A stretch of 64,000 nucleotides of DNA, from positions 1-64,000 of the forward strand of contig CALLUD010000021.1 in assembly GCA_938011325.1 (NCBI GenBank). Reading direction: 5' to 3'. The first letter of the stretch is position 1; each line of letters starts with the position of its first letter. A program made the translations under genes and the position numbers. Below are positions 18,989 to 28,173 of the stretch, piece after piece. This DNA comes from an uncultured Spartobacteria bacterium (GTDB lineage Bacteria; Verrucomicrobiota; Verrucomicrobiia; Chthoniobacterales; JAATET01). Under the pieces are notes generated by a model, which was given only the letters and a program-made list of their open reading frames with translations, did no database searches and had not been told where the DNA came from.

Positions 18989-19644
18989 GACGCGGTCTCC
19001 TCCTCGATGAGTTTGCGGATGTCGTCAAACACCAGCGTCGCCTCCCGCGCCGCATCGATGGTCACCAGCCGGTTTTCCGCGCGATAGTAATCGAGCACCG
19101 GATCGGTGAATTCATGGTGCTGTTCGAGTCGTTCGTTGATGGCTTTTGCGTCGTCGTCCTTCCGGCGCTCCAGCACACCGCCACATTTCGGGCAGCGGTC
19201 ACCTTCGGAAATCGGCTGAAACCGCGAGCTGAACGTCGCCCCGCATGCATCACACGTGAGCCGGCTCAGAATGCGCGCGCAGATCTCCGCATCGTCGAGT
19301 GTGAGCTCAATGCAAAGCTCGAGCGGCTTGCCGAGTTCCGCCAGCTGCGCGTCGAACGCCTTTGCCTGCCCGAGCGTTCGCGGGAATCCATCGAGGAGGA
19401 ACGCATCGTTTCCCACCCGCTTGAGCCATTGATCCACGACGCGCATCGCAATTTCGTCGGGAAAATACTTCCCCTGGCTCGTCCATTGGTCGGCTTCCCT
19501 GCCGAGTTCCGTCCCACGCTCCCGTTCGTCGCGGAGCATCGCGCCGGTGGATCCGTGCGGAATGTGATATTTCCCGGCGATCATCTCGGCCTGGGTGCCT
19601 TTTCCGGACGCGGGAGGTCCGAGCAGGACGATGCGCCGCTTCAA
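18985..19644 (-). CDS. adk: Adenylate kinase
   Basis: Converts ATP and AMP to two ADP, balancing the adenylate pool. The P-loop GPPASGKGTQ is at the N-terminus and the NMP-binding region GSTGAMLRDERERGTELG follows. The long LID carries a zinc-type Cys4 motif (LTCDACGATF and DRCPKCGG). 219 residues. It starts 1 nt after the secY stop. Confidence 0.96.
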   Translation of the reverse strand: MKRRIVLLGPPASGKGTQAEMIAGKYHIPHGSTGAMLRDERERGTELGREADQWTSQGKYFPDEIAMRVVDQWLKRVGNDAFLLDGFPRTLGQAKAFDAQLAELGKPLELCIELTLDDAEICARILSRLTCDACGATFSSRFQPISEGDRCPKCGGVLERRKDDDAKAINERLEQHHEFTDPVLDYYRAENRLVTIDAAREATLVFDDIRKLIEEETAS

Positions 19645-19645
19645 A

Positions 19646-21157
<1,512 letters not shown>

Positions 21158-21193
21158 GGGGAAAGTTCGACGCGGTGACTGTCAGGCACGGGA

Positions 21194-21250
21194 ACGCGGA
21201 GAAACGGGATGAACGCGATCAACCAGGGCATTTCGCCCGTGTCTCCGCGT
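21194..21250. repeat. Stem-loop between rplO and secY
   Basis: Arms ACGCGGAGA-AA-CGGG (21194-21208) and CCCG-TG-TCTCCGCGT (21236-21250): 9 + 4 bp with a 2x2 internal loop. It is followed by further TCTCCG-type repeats. It sits in the 113-nt spacer, the second-largest in the block. It may be a REP-like element or a processing or attenuation site. No T-run. Confidence 0.6.
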
Positions 21251-21270
21251 CTCCGTCTCCCCGCGCTGCA

Positions 21271-21723
21271 TTACTTCTCGCGGATCGAAACCGAACCGCC
21301 GGCCTTCTCGATCTTCTCGCGAGCCGAAGCCGTGATGTGATCGACTTCGAGCGTCAGCTTCTTGCTGATCTCGCCGCGACCAAGGACCTTGACGCCATCG
21401 ATGCGACCACGGATCAGACCGCCTTCGCGGAGAACCGCCTCATTGATCGAAGCGCCGTCATCGAACTTCTTCTCGAGATCGTCGAGATTGACGATGCCAT
21501 AAACCGTCTTGAACGCCGCGTTGTTGAAGCCGCGCTTGGGCAGCCGGCGCAGAAGCGGCATCTGACCGCCCTCGAAACCGGGGCGGATCGAACCGCCGGA
21601 ACGGGCCTTCTGGCCCTTGTGGCCCTTGCCGGACGTCTTGCCCTTGCCCGAGCTCTCGCCCTGGCCGAGGCGCTTGCGACGCTTTTTCGCGCCGGGATTG
21701 GGGCGCAGTGTGTGAAGTCTCAT
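21271..21723 (-). CDS. rplO: 50S ribosomal protein L15
   Basis: Late-assembly protein of the large subunit, 150 residues. The basic glycine-rich N-terminus (MRLHTLRPNPGAKKRRKRLG, GKGKTSGKGHKGQKARSGG) and the PLLRRLPKRGF motif are diagnostic. It directly follows rpsE (6-nt gap), so the usual rpmD (L30) gene is missing. Confidence 0.96.
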   Translation of the reverse strand: MRLHTLRPNPGAKKRRKRLGQGESSGKGKTSGKGHKGQKARSGGSIRPGFEGGQMPLLRRLPKRGFNNAAFKTVYGIVNLDDLEKKFDDGASINEAVLREGGLIRGRIDGVKVLGRGEISKKLTLEVDHITASAREKIEKAGGSVSIREK

Positions 21724-21729
21724 GGTGGA

Positions 21730-22329
21730 TTACTCCTGAGTGGTTGCCACGGGCTCGGCCGAGCCCGACTTGGACTCGCGGACCTTCTTGCCGCGGACTT
21801 TCATGATCTCGGAATGCGGGCGCAACCCGGTGAGCGCGTCGATCGTTGCCTTCACGACGTTCGCATGGTTGTTCGACCCGAGCGACTTCGCGAGCACGTC
21901 GCGAATGCCGGCCGCCTCGATGACCGCACGCACACCGCCACCGGCGATGACACCGGTTCCGGGCGAGGCCGGACGAAGCAGCACGCGTCCACCCCCAAAT
22001 TCACCGGTGACCTCGTGCGGGATGGTGTTGTCGCGAATCGCAATGGTCACCATCCGCTTCTTCGCGGACTCCGACGCCTTGCGAATCGCCTCGGAGACTT
22101 CGTTCGCCTTGCCGAAGCCGTAGCCGACACGACCATTCCTGTCGCCCGACACGATGAGGGCGCTGAAACTGAAGCGACGACCGCCCTTGACGACCTTCGC
22201 GCAGCGGTTGATGAAGACCACCTTTTCCGTGGTCTCGTTCTTCGGCTCCTCGAGCTGGGCCGGTGCGGGCTTCGTGGTTCGATCCGAACGGCGCTCGCGC
22301 TTGTTTGGGGTGTTTTCTTTAGAATTCAA
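21730..22329 (-). CDS. rpsE: 30S ribosomal protein S5
   Basis: Small-subunit protein important for decoding fidelity. The conserved double-stranded RNA-binding domain starts near residue 35 (EKVVFINRCAKVVKGGRRFSF) and includes VGYGFGKANEV. 199 residues against about 166, because of a 34-residue charged N-terminal extension and a short Ser/Gly/Glu tail. It overlaps rplR by 11 nt. Confidence 0.96.
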   Translation of the reverse strand: MNSKENTPNKRERRSDRTTKPAPAQLEEPKNETTEKVVFINRCAKVVKGGRRFSFSALIVSGDRNGRVGYGFGKANEVSEAIRKASESAKKRMVTIAIRDNTIPHEVTGEFGGGRVLLRPASPGTGVIAGGGVRAVIEAAGIRDVLAKSLGSNNHANVVKATIDALTGLRPHSEIMKVRGKKVRESKSGSAEPVATTQE

Positions 22330-22675
22330 AGCCAGCCTCCCGCGCCGCGTCTGCGAGCGCTTTTACTTTTCCGTGATACTTGTTCCCGCCGCGATCGAAG
22401 ACCACCTTCTTGATGTTCTTCGCCGCACCGCGCTGCGCGATCAGCTTGCCGATTTCGATGGCGGAGCTGACGTTCGCGCGGCCGTTCGTGCGGGCCTTGA
22501 GATCCTTCTCGGTCGTGTTTGCCGAGACCAGAGTGACACCGGCCTGGTCGTCGATGACCTGGGCCGTGATGTGACGTCCGGAGAAATGCACCGCGAGACG
22601 CGGCCGCTCCGGAGTGCCGGAAACCTTTTTGCGCACCCGGATGTGCCGGATCTTGCGCAGATCATTGGTAGCCAT
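22319..22675 (-). CDS. rplR: 50S ribosomal protein L18
   Basis: 5S-rRNA-binding protein of the central protuberance, 118 residues. The signature SGTPERPRLAVHFSGRHITAQVIDD and the C-terminal FDRGGNKYHGKVKALADAAREAGFEF are clear. It lies 21 nt after rplF and overlaps rpsE by 11 nt. Confidence 0.96.
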   Translation of the reverse strand: MATNDLRKIRHIRVRKKVSGTPERPRLAVHFSGRHITAQVIDDQAGVTLVSANTTEKDLKARTNGRANVSSAIEIGKLIAQRGAAKNIKKVVFDRGGNKYHGKVKALADAAREAGFEF

Positions 22676-22696
22676 ATGCGTGATTCCTCGGGTGAA

Positions 22697-23236
22697 TTAT
22701 TGGACGGTCTTGCCTTCCTTCCGGCGAACCTGCTCGCCGGCGTAACGGATGCCTTTGCCCTTGTAGGGCTCCGGCGGATAGAACGCGCGAATATTCGCGG
22801 CGCACTGGCCGACCGATTGTTTGTCGATGCCTTCGATCGAGATCTTCGTGTTGTCGGTGACCGTCACCTTGACGTTCGACGGAATGTCGAAAAGCACGGG
22901 GTGCGACTTGCCAATGCTGAGGTTCAGCTTCGATCCCTGCAGAGCGGCCTTGAAGCCGACGCCCTGAATCTCGAGGTCGCGCCGGAAGCCCTGCGAAACG
23001 CCGGTGACCATGTTGGCCACGAGCGCGCGGCTCAATCCATGCAACGCCCGCGCGGTGCGGCTGTCGCCCTTGCGCTCGAACGTCAGCGAGTTGTTCTCGA
23101 GCTTCGCGGTCACCACCTTCGGCAGCGTCCACTCGAGCTTGCCCTTCGGGCCCTCGACCGAGATCGCGCCGTCGTCCGCGATGTTCACCTTCACCTTTTC
23201 GGGAAGAACGATTTCCTTTTTGCCAATACGTGACAT
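22697..23236 (-). CDS. rplF: 50S ribosomal protein L6
   Basis: Large-subunit protein near the sarcin-ricin loop, 179 residues with two L6 domains. It starts MSRIGKKEIVLPEKVKVNI, carries GVSQGFRRDLEIQGVGFKA mid-protein, and ends with the conserved PPEPYKGKGIRYAGEQVRRKEGKT. Confidence 0.97.
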   Translation of the reverse strand: MSRIGKKEIVLPEKVKVNIADDGAISVEGPKGKLEWTLPKVVTAKLENNSLTFERKGDSRTARALHGLSRALVANMVTGVSQGFRRDLEIQGVGFKAALQGSKLNLSIGKSHPVLFDIPSNVKVTVTDNTKISIEGIDKQSVGQCAANIRAFYPPEPYKGKGIRYAGEQVRRKEGKTVQ

Positions 23237-23248
23237 GGGAACTCCTCC

Positions 23249-23644
23249 TTACCAGACGTAGGCGAGCAGCTCGCCGCCGACGTTTTTGCGCTTGGCCTCC
23301 TGGCCGGTCATCACACCGCTGGAGGTCGAAAGGATGGCAATGCCCATGCCACCGAGCACGCGCGGAATCTCCGATGCTCCGACATACTTGCGGAGCCCCG
23401 GTTTGCTGACGCGCTTGAGTCCGGCGATGGCGGGCGTCTTGTTCACGAACTTCGCCGTAATGTGCAACACCGGGTGCTTGCCCGTCGTGTCGAGTTCGTA
23501 GTCGCTGATGTAACCCTCCTGCTTGAGGATGCGGGCGATCTCGCCCTTCATCTTCGAGTAAGGCACATCGAATTTGGTCTTGCCGACCCCGGCGGCATTG
23601 CGAAGCCGCGTGAGGAAGTCAGCGATGGGATCTGATACTGTCAT
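23249..23644 (-). CDS. rpsH: 30S ribosomal protein S8
   Basis: 16S-rRNA-binding assembly protein, 131 residues, beginning DPIADFLTRLRNA and ending with the motif ISTSSGVMTGQEAKRKNVGGELLAYVW (seen here with ILSTSSGV). It follows rplE after a 66-nt spacer in which the usual rpsN (S14) gene would be expected but cannot fit. Confidence 0.97.
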   Translation of the reverse strand: MTVSDPIADFLTRLRNAAGVGKTKFDVPYSKMKGEIARILKQEGYISDYELDTTGKHPVLHITAKFVNKTPAIAGLKRVSKPGLRKYVGASEIPRVLGGMGIAILSTSSGVMTGQEAKRKNVGGELLAYVW

Positions 23645-23710
23645 GTTTATTGTGGCGATTCGAGCCGCAGCCCCGGCGAACGATGCTCCGGGAACCGTGT
23701 GTTGCTGGCT

Positions 23711-24322
23711 TTAGGCCGCCACCTCCGTTTCGTTCTTGGTTTCTTCTTTCCTGGGTGCCGCCTTGGGCTTGTCCGAGAACGGCATGCCCAGTTCGGCGAG
23801 AAGGATCTTTGCCTCCGCGTCGGTGTTTGCGGTGGTCACAATCGTGATGTCGAATCCGATGTTGCGCTTGATCTTGTCGAGCTCGACCTCGGGGAAGATG
23901 GTCTGGTCCGACACGCCGAGCGTGTAGTTGCCACGGCCGTCGAAGGCCTTCGGCGAAACACCGCGGAAGTCGCGAATGCGTGGCAGCGCCGTCTTGATCA
24001 GGCGCTCGAGAAACTCATACATCGTGCGACCGCGGAGCGTGACCTTCGCGCCGATCGCCTGTCCGGCGCGGAGCTTGAAGTTCGCAACGCTCTTTTTCGC
24101 GACCGTGGGCACCGGCTTCTGACCAGTGATCAGGGCGATTTCCTGCATGGCGATCTCCAGCGCCTCCTTGACGTCGTTCGACGAGCCGATCGAGGTGTTC
24201 ACCACGACCTTCGTGAGGCGCGGGATCTGGTGCACGTTGGCGTAGTTGTGCTTCTCGCGGAGTGCGGGCACCACACGCGTGCGGTATTCGGTCAAAAGTT
24301 CGGGTTCTTGTAGCGTGGCCAT
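23711..24322 (-). CDS. rplE: 50S ribosomal protein L5
   Basis: 5S-rRNA-associated protein that contacts P-site tRNA. 203 residues. The conserved core includes NVHQIPRLTKVVVNTSIGSSNDVKE, ITGQKPVPTVAKKSVANFKLR and DFRGVSPKAFDGRGNYTLGV. A Lys/Glu/Ala tail of about 20 residues follows the usual end (GMPFSD), matching the tails on other ribosomal proteins here. Confidence 0.96.
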   Translation of the reverse strand: MATLQEPELLTEYRTRVVPALREKHNYANVHQIPRLTKVVVNTSIGSSNDVKEALEIAMQEIALITGQKPVPTVAKKSVANFKLRAGQAIGAKVTLRGRTMYEFLERLIKTALPRIRDFRGVSPKAFDGRGNYTLGVSDQTIFPEVELDKIKRNIGFDITIVTTANTDAEAKILLAELGMPFSDKPKAAPRKEETKNETEVAA

Positions 24323-24337
24323 GGCTTGGTTGACGGC

Positions 24338-24607
24338 TTAGGCGGCCTTCTTCTTCGACTTCTTCTCAGTCGGGGCCTTTACGTCCGTCAGCTTGACGTT
24401 GGAAATGTGAATGGGGCCTTCGCGCTCGATGATCGCGCCGTTCGGATGGTCCTGGCTCTTCTTCTGGTGCTTCTTCACCATCCGCACGCCCTCGACGATC
24501 ACCTGCTGCTTCGCAGGGCGAATCTCGAGAACCTTGCCGATGGCCCCCTTGTGGTTGCCGGTGATCACCTGGACGGTGTCGCCGCGTTTGACATGAAACT
24601 TGCGCAT
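24338..24607 (-). CDS. rplX: 50S ribosomal protein L24
   Basis: Early-assembly initiator protein for the large subunit, 89 residues. The KOW motif is KRGDTVQVITGNHKGAIGKVLEI, followed by VEGVRMVKKHQKKSQDHPNG and a lysine-rich tail. Its start shares one base with the rplN stop. Confidence 0.96.
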   Translation of the reverse strand: MRKFHVKRGDTVQVITGNHKGAIGKVLEIRPAKQQVIVEGVRMVKKHQKKSQDHPNGAIIEREGPIHISNVKLTDVKAPTEKKSKKKAA

Positions 24608-24972
24608 TACAATACCTCCGGGGCGAGTGAGACGATCTTCATGAAGTTCTTCTCACGAAGCTCGCGGGCGACGGGCCCGAAGACACGGCTGCCCTTGGGG
24701 TTGAGGTCCTTGTCGATGATGACGATGGCGTTCCGGTCGAAACGGAGCACCGAACCGTCGGCACGCTTGATCGGGTGCTTCGTGCGCACGACCACGGCGC
24801 GAACGACGTCGCCTTTCTTCACGGAGCCACCGGTGGCGGCCTCCTTGATGTTGCAGGTGATCACGTCGCCGACCTGGGCGGTTGGCGTGGCCTTGCCAAT
24901 GACACCGATCATCGTCGCCATGCGCGCGCCGGTGTTGTCTGCGACATCCAGTCTGGATCGAAGTTGAATCAT
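24607..24972 (-). CDS. rplN: 50S ribosomal protein L14
   Basis: Large-subunit protein at the subunit interface, 121 residues, almost invariant in length. It begins MIQLRSRLDVADNTGARMA, and carries RADGSVLRFDRNAIVII and the closing GPVARELREKNFMKIVSLAPEVL. Confidence 0.97.
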   Translation of the reverse strand: MIQLRSRLDVADNTGARMATMIGVIGKATPTAQVGDVITCNIKEAATGGSVKKGDVVRAVVVRTKHPIKRADGSVLRFDRNAIVIIDKDLNPKGSRVFGPVARELREKNFMKIVSLAPEVL

Positions 24973-24978
24973 GGCAGG

Positions 24979-25263
24979 TTAGTGTTTGCTGATCTCGACG
25001 AGGCGCCAGCACTTCTTCTTGCTGATCGGGCGTGTCTCCGCGATGACCACGCGGTCACCGACCTTCGCCTCGTTCTTCTCGTCGTGAGCGTGAAGCTTGG
25101 TGGAATGCTTGACGATCTTGCCGAACTTCGGGTGCGGCACGCGGGTGACGATCTTCACGACAATCGTCTTGTCGCCCTTGTCGGAGACGACTTCGCCAAC
25201 GCGGACTTTGCGCAGGCCGCGCGTCTTGCCGGCGGTTTCGGGTTTGGAAGCGGTTTCGCTCAT
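24979..25263 (-). CDS. rpsQ: 30S ribosomal protein S17
   Basis: Primary 16S-rRNA-binding OB-fold protein, 94 residues. The motif KTIVVKIVTRVPHPKFGKIV and VGDRVVIAETRPISKKKCWRLV identify it. A short polar N-terminal extension of about 14 residues precedes the normal start of the fold. It lies 4 nt after rpmC. Confidence 0.96.
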   Translation of the reverse strand: MSETASKPETAGKTRGLRKVRVGEVVSDKGDKTIVVKIVTRVPHPKFGKIVKHSTKLHAHDEKNEAKVGDRVVIAETRPISKKKCWRLVEISKH

Positions 25264-25267
25264 GGTG

Positions 25268-25471
25268 TTACTTGGCGTTTGCGGCAGCGGTCTTTTCGGA
25301 GATCACCGTTTCGATACGGGCGACATCGCGGCGGTTGGCACGGAGAAGGTGTGGCTTCTCGAGCTGCCCGCCCTGCTGCTGAATGCGGAGGTTGAAAGCC
25401 TCGTGCTGGAGCTCGTTCTTGCGGGCGATGAGCTCCTTGATGGTCATCTCTCGGATTTCCTTGATCTTCAT
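25268..25471 (-). CDS. rpmC: 50S ribosomal protein L29
   Basis: 67-residue two-helix protein at the polypeptide exit tunnel. The pattern KIKEIREMTIKELIARKNEL and QLEKPHLLRANRRDVARIETV is diagnostic. It lies 21 nt after rplP, in the usual rplP-rpmC-rpsQ order. Confidence 0.95.
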   Translation of the reverse strand: MKIKEIREMTIKELIARKNELQHEAFNLRIQQQGGQLEKPHLLRANRRDVARIETVISEKTAAANAK

Positions 25472-25492
25472 GGTTCTACGAGGCGGTGAAAC

Positions 25493-25912
25493 TTACGCTG
25501 CGTGGCGGCGGGCCAGGAACTTGGTGCGCACGGGCAGCTTGTTGGCGGCGAGGCGGAGACACTCCTTGGCGAGCGACTCCGGAATGCCGCTGAGTTCGAA
25601 AAGCACGTTGCCGGGGCGCACGGTCGCGACCCAGTATTCGGGCTGGCCCTTGCCTTTACCCATTCGGGTTTCCGGCGGGCGCTTGGTCACCGATTTGTCG
25701 GGGAAAATGCGAATCCAGAGCTTGCCTTTGCGCTTCATGTTGCGGTTCATCGCGACACGGGCGGCTTCAATCTGGGTGTTCGTGATCCACGCGCGCTCGA
25801 GCGTCTGCAGACCGTATTCGCCGAAGTCAATGGAAAGCGTGCGGCTCGCATTTCCCTTGCGGCTTCCCCGCTGGGATTTGCGATACTTCACGCGTTTGGG
25901 CATCAATGGCAT
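25493..25912 (-). CDS. rplP: 50S ribosomal protein L16
   Basis: Large-subunit protein near the peptidyl transferase A site, 139 residues. It begins MPLMPKRVKYRKSQRGSRKG and includes WIRIFPDKSVTKRPPETRMGKGKG and the segment EYWVATVRPGNVLFEL. Full length for the family. Confidence 0.97.
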   Translation of the reverse strand: MPLMPKRVKYRKSQRGSRKGNASRTLSIDFGEYGLQTLERAWITNTQIEAARVAMNRNMKRKGKLWIRIFPDKSVTKRPPETRMGKGKGQPEYWVATVRPGNVLFELSGIPESLAKECLRLAANKLPVRTKFLARRHAA

Positions 25913-25931
25913 GGTGCGATCCTCCTAAAGT

Positions 25932-26603
25932 TTAGCTGGCGGCGACAGTGCTCTCGACACTGGCCTCGTTTTCGGCCTTCTCCGCCGGGCGGCAGATCCA
26001 GCACTTCACGCCGATCTTGCCGGCCGTGGTGTCCGCTTCGGCAAATCCGTAGTCGATCGGCTTGCGGAGCGTATGCAACGGGATCGTGCCCTCGCGATAC
26101 CACTCCGTGCGGGCGATCTCCGATCCGCCGAGGCGGCCGGAAACGCGGACCTTGATTCCCTCGGCGCCCATGTCCATGGCGGTCTGGACGGCGCGCTTGA
26201 CGGCGCGCCGGAAGGAAATGCGGCGGGTGAGCTGGCCGGCGACGTTCTCGGCGACGAGCTGAGCGTCGAGCTCCGGCTTCTTGATCTCGACGATGTCGAT
26301 CTTCACCTGCTTGCCGTTGGCGAGCTTGGAAATCTCGTTCGTCATGTTCTCGATCTCCGAGCCCTTGCGGCCGATCACCACGCCCGGACGGGCGGTGAAG
26401 ATCGTCACGCGGACCGTGTTCCAGGCGCGCTCGATGAGAATCTTCGAGACGGCCGCGGTCTTGAGCTTGTTCTTGAGATGCTCGCGAATCTTGACGTCGA
26501 CGATCAGGTTGTCGGCGAGTTCCGTCTTCGGGGCATACCACTTCGAGCGCCAGTCGCGATTGACCGGCAGACGAAATCCGATTGGGTTGACTTTCTGTCC
26601 CAT
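25932..26603 (-). CDS. rpsC: 30S ribosomal protein S3
   Basis: Head protein at the mRNA entry channel with helicase activity. 223 residues: N-terminal MGQKVNPIGFRLPVNRDW, the KH domain around TARPGVVIGRKGSEIE, and the C-terminal GAEGIKVRVSGRLGGSEIARTEW. It lies 3 nt after rplV. Confidence 0.97.
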   Translation of the reverse strand: MGQKVNPIGFRLPVNRDWRSKWYAPKTELADNLIVDVKIREHLKNKLKTAAVSKILIERAWNTVRVTIFTARPGVVIGRKGSEIENMTNEISKLANGKQVKIDIVEIKKPELDAQLVAENVAGQLTRRISFRRAVKRAVQTAMDMGAEGIKVRVSGRLGGSEIARTEWYREGTIPLHTLRKPIDYGFAEADTTAGKIGVKCWICRPAEKAENEASVESTVAAS

Positions 26604-26606
26604 GGC

Positions 26607-27062
26607 TTAAGCGTTGTTTTCCTCGGCGGCGGCAACCGGCTCGGCGGCTGCAGTCTCTTTCTTCTTTGGCTTGGCGGCAGCCTTGGTGCTCTTCTTCCTG
26701 GCACCCTTGGGCTCGCGACGCTTGATCTCGATCTCGTCGGTGAGCGTGATCTTGATGTGGCTGGTGCGCTTGCGGATCGGGCCCGCGCTGCCGCGAGCCT
26801 TCGGAACGAAGCGCTTGATCGTCGGGCCCTCGCCCACGACCGCTTCCTTCACCACGAGCGTATCGACACGCAGGTTGTTGTTGTTCTCCGCATTCGCGAT
26901 GGCGCTCTTCAATGTCTTGCTGATGAGCGCCGCGGCTTTCTTCGGCGTGAAGCGAAGAAGGCTGAGCGCGTCGGTCGCGGGAAGACCCTGAATCTCGCGA
27001 GTCACTTCCCGGGCCTTGAAGGCCGAGATCCTCGCAAACCGATATGTCGATTGAACCTGCAT
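26607..27062 (-). CDS. rplV: 50S ribosomal protein L22 with C-terminal extension
   Basis: Exit-tunnel protein. The conserved part is about 115 residues (YRFARISAFKAREVTREIQG, then RFVPKARGSAGPIRKRTSHI). A further 35 or so residues rich in Lys, Ala and Glu extend the C-terminus. It lies 28 nt downstream of the inserted exported-protein gene rather than directly after rpsS. Confidence 0.96.
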   Translation of the reverse strand: MQVQSTYRFARISAFKAREVTREIQGLPATDALSLLRFTPKKAAALISKTLKSAIANAENNNNLRVDTLVVKEAVVGEGPTIKRFVPKARGSAGPIRKRTSHIKITLTDEIEIKRREPKGARKKSTKAAAKPKKKETAAAEPVAAAEENNA

Positions 27063-27090
27063 TGTCTTGTTAAGTTGTCTGTTTCCTCAC

Positions 27091-27882
27091 CTAGCGTCGG
27101 GCGTCAGCCTTCAGCCGGTCACCGGCTTTCACCGGATTTTCATCATTTTCCAAACTCTGGATTACCGCCCCGCAAATGCGGTCGCGCACGTCCACGACGC
27201 GAACCTCACCGATGAGCTGATCCCCGCGCCAGACCTGAAACGGCATGCCGATCTTCACATTCTGCTTTTCGCCGACATTGCCGACGACCAGCGAGAGTTC
27301 CTCCTTCACGTCGACGACCATCGCGTCCTGCAAGGTCGCCTCGATCGGCTCCACGGCGACCGCGTGGGCGGGAGTGCCCAGCAGTTCGCTCGCCCGCCGA
27401 AGCTCCGCCTCCACGGCCATCCGGCCCTCCGGAGAGATGCCTTCCGAGGATTGAAGCAGAGCAAGCACAGCTTCGGAAAGTTGAATCAACTCCGCGCGAA
27501 GCTCTTCGTTGTCCTTTTTGGCCAGTCGCAGATCGCGGACGGCGGCAAGGAGCCGTTGCTCCAGCTTGCCTTCGTCCTTCTCCACGCCGGCCAGACCGAG
27601 CGCTTGTAGCTTGAGGGTGAGATCCGCCGCCTGGCGCTTGTAGGTCTCGGCCTCGGCATTCGCCTGGGCGAGACTCTCCGTAAGCGCCCGGATCGAGTTT
27701 TGGGCAAGCACGAGTCGCTCGTAGAGCGGCGCATCTCTCAGCGGCTCCACAGCCTCGCTCCCGCCCGCAACGATCTGCGGGGTTCGCAATCCAGAATTTG
27801 TCAAAGATCCATTTCCCTGGGCGAAGGTCGTGGCGACCATCGCCAGAGAGCAGATGCCTGCCGCTGTCGCAGCAAGTTTCAT
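27091..27882 (-). CDS. Exported coiled-coil protein embedded in the S10 ribosomal operon
   Basis: No family recognised. 263 residues: a signal peptide (MKLAATAAGICSLAMVATTF, cleaved near AQG), a linker, a long predicted coiled coil (about residues 52-165, with heptad-like LVLAQNSIRALTESLAQANA and LRLAKKDNEELRAELIQLSE), and a C-terminal beta domain of about 70 residues (VVGNVGEKQNVKIGMPFQVW to KAGDRLKA). It lies 6 nt after rpsS and 28 nt before rplV on the same strand, so it is very likely cotranscribed with ribosomal genes. Its own role is probably in the envelope. Confidence 0.85.
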   Translation of the reverse strand: MKLAATAAGICSLAMVATTFAQGNGSLTNSGLRTPQIVAGGSEAVEPLRDAPLYERLVLAQNSIRALTESLAQANAEAETYKRQAADLTLKLQALGLAGVEKDEGKLEQRLLAAVRDLRLAKKDNEELRAELIQLSEAVLALLQSSEGISPEGRMAVEAELRRASELLGTPAHAVAVEPIEATLQDAMVVDVKEELSLVVGNVGEKQNVKIGMPFQVWRGDQLIGEVRVVDVRDRICGAVIQSLENDENPVKAGDRLKADARR

Positions 27883-27888
27883 CCGCGT

Positions 27889-28167
27889 TTATTTGCTCAC
27901 TTTGGCGGTGTGAGAACCGTGCTTCTTGAAGATGCGCGTGGGCGCAAATTCACCAAGCTTGTGGCCGACCATGTTCTCGGTGACGAACACCGGGATGAAG
28001 GTCTTGCCGTTGTGAACGTTGAAGGTGTGTCCGACGAAATCCGGGGTGACCGTCGAGCGACGCGCCCACGTCTTGATGGGCTTCTTCTGGCCGGATTCGT
28101 TGAGCTTGTCGATCTTCTCGAGCAGCTTCCAGTCGACGTAGGGGCCTTTTTTGAGTGAACGGGACAT
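27889..28167 (-). CDS. rpsS: 30S ribosomal protein S19
   Basis: Head protein that binds 16S rRNA with S13. 92 residues, starting MSRSLKKGPYVDWKLLEKID, with KTWARRSTVTPDFVGHTFNVHNGKTF and the closing GEFAPTRIFKKHGSH. It lies 6 nt after rplB. The next gene is not rplV but the exported coiled-coil protein. Confidence 0.97.
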   Translation of the reverse strand: MSRSLKKGPYVDWKLLEKIDKLNESGQKKPIKTWARRSTVTPDFVGHTFNVHNGKTFIPVFVTENMVGHKLGEFAPTRIFKKHGSHTAKVSK

Positions 28168-28173
28168 GGCGGA

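Noticed and set aside
23645..23710. A short or zinc-type rpsN gene between rplE and rpsH
   Set aside because: The spacer is 66 nt, too short for any S14, and shows no Cys motif.
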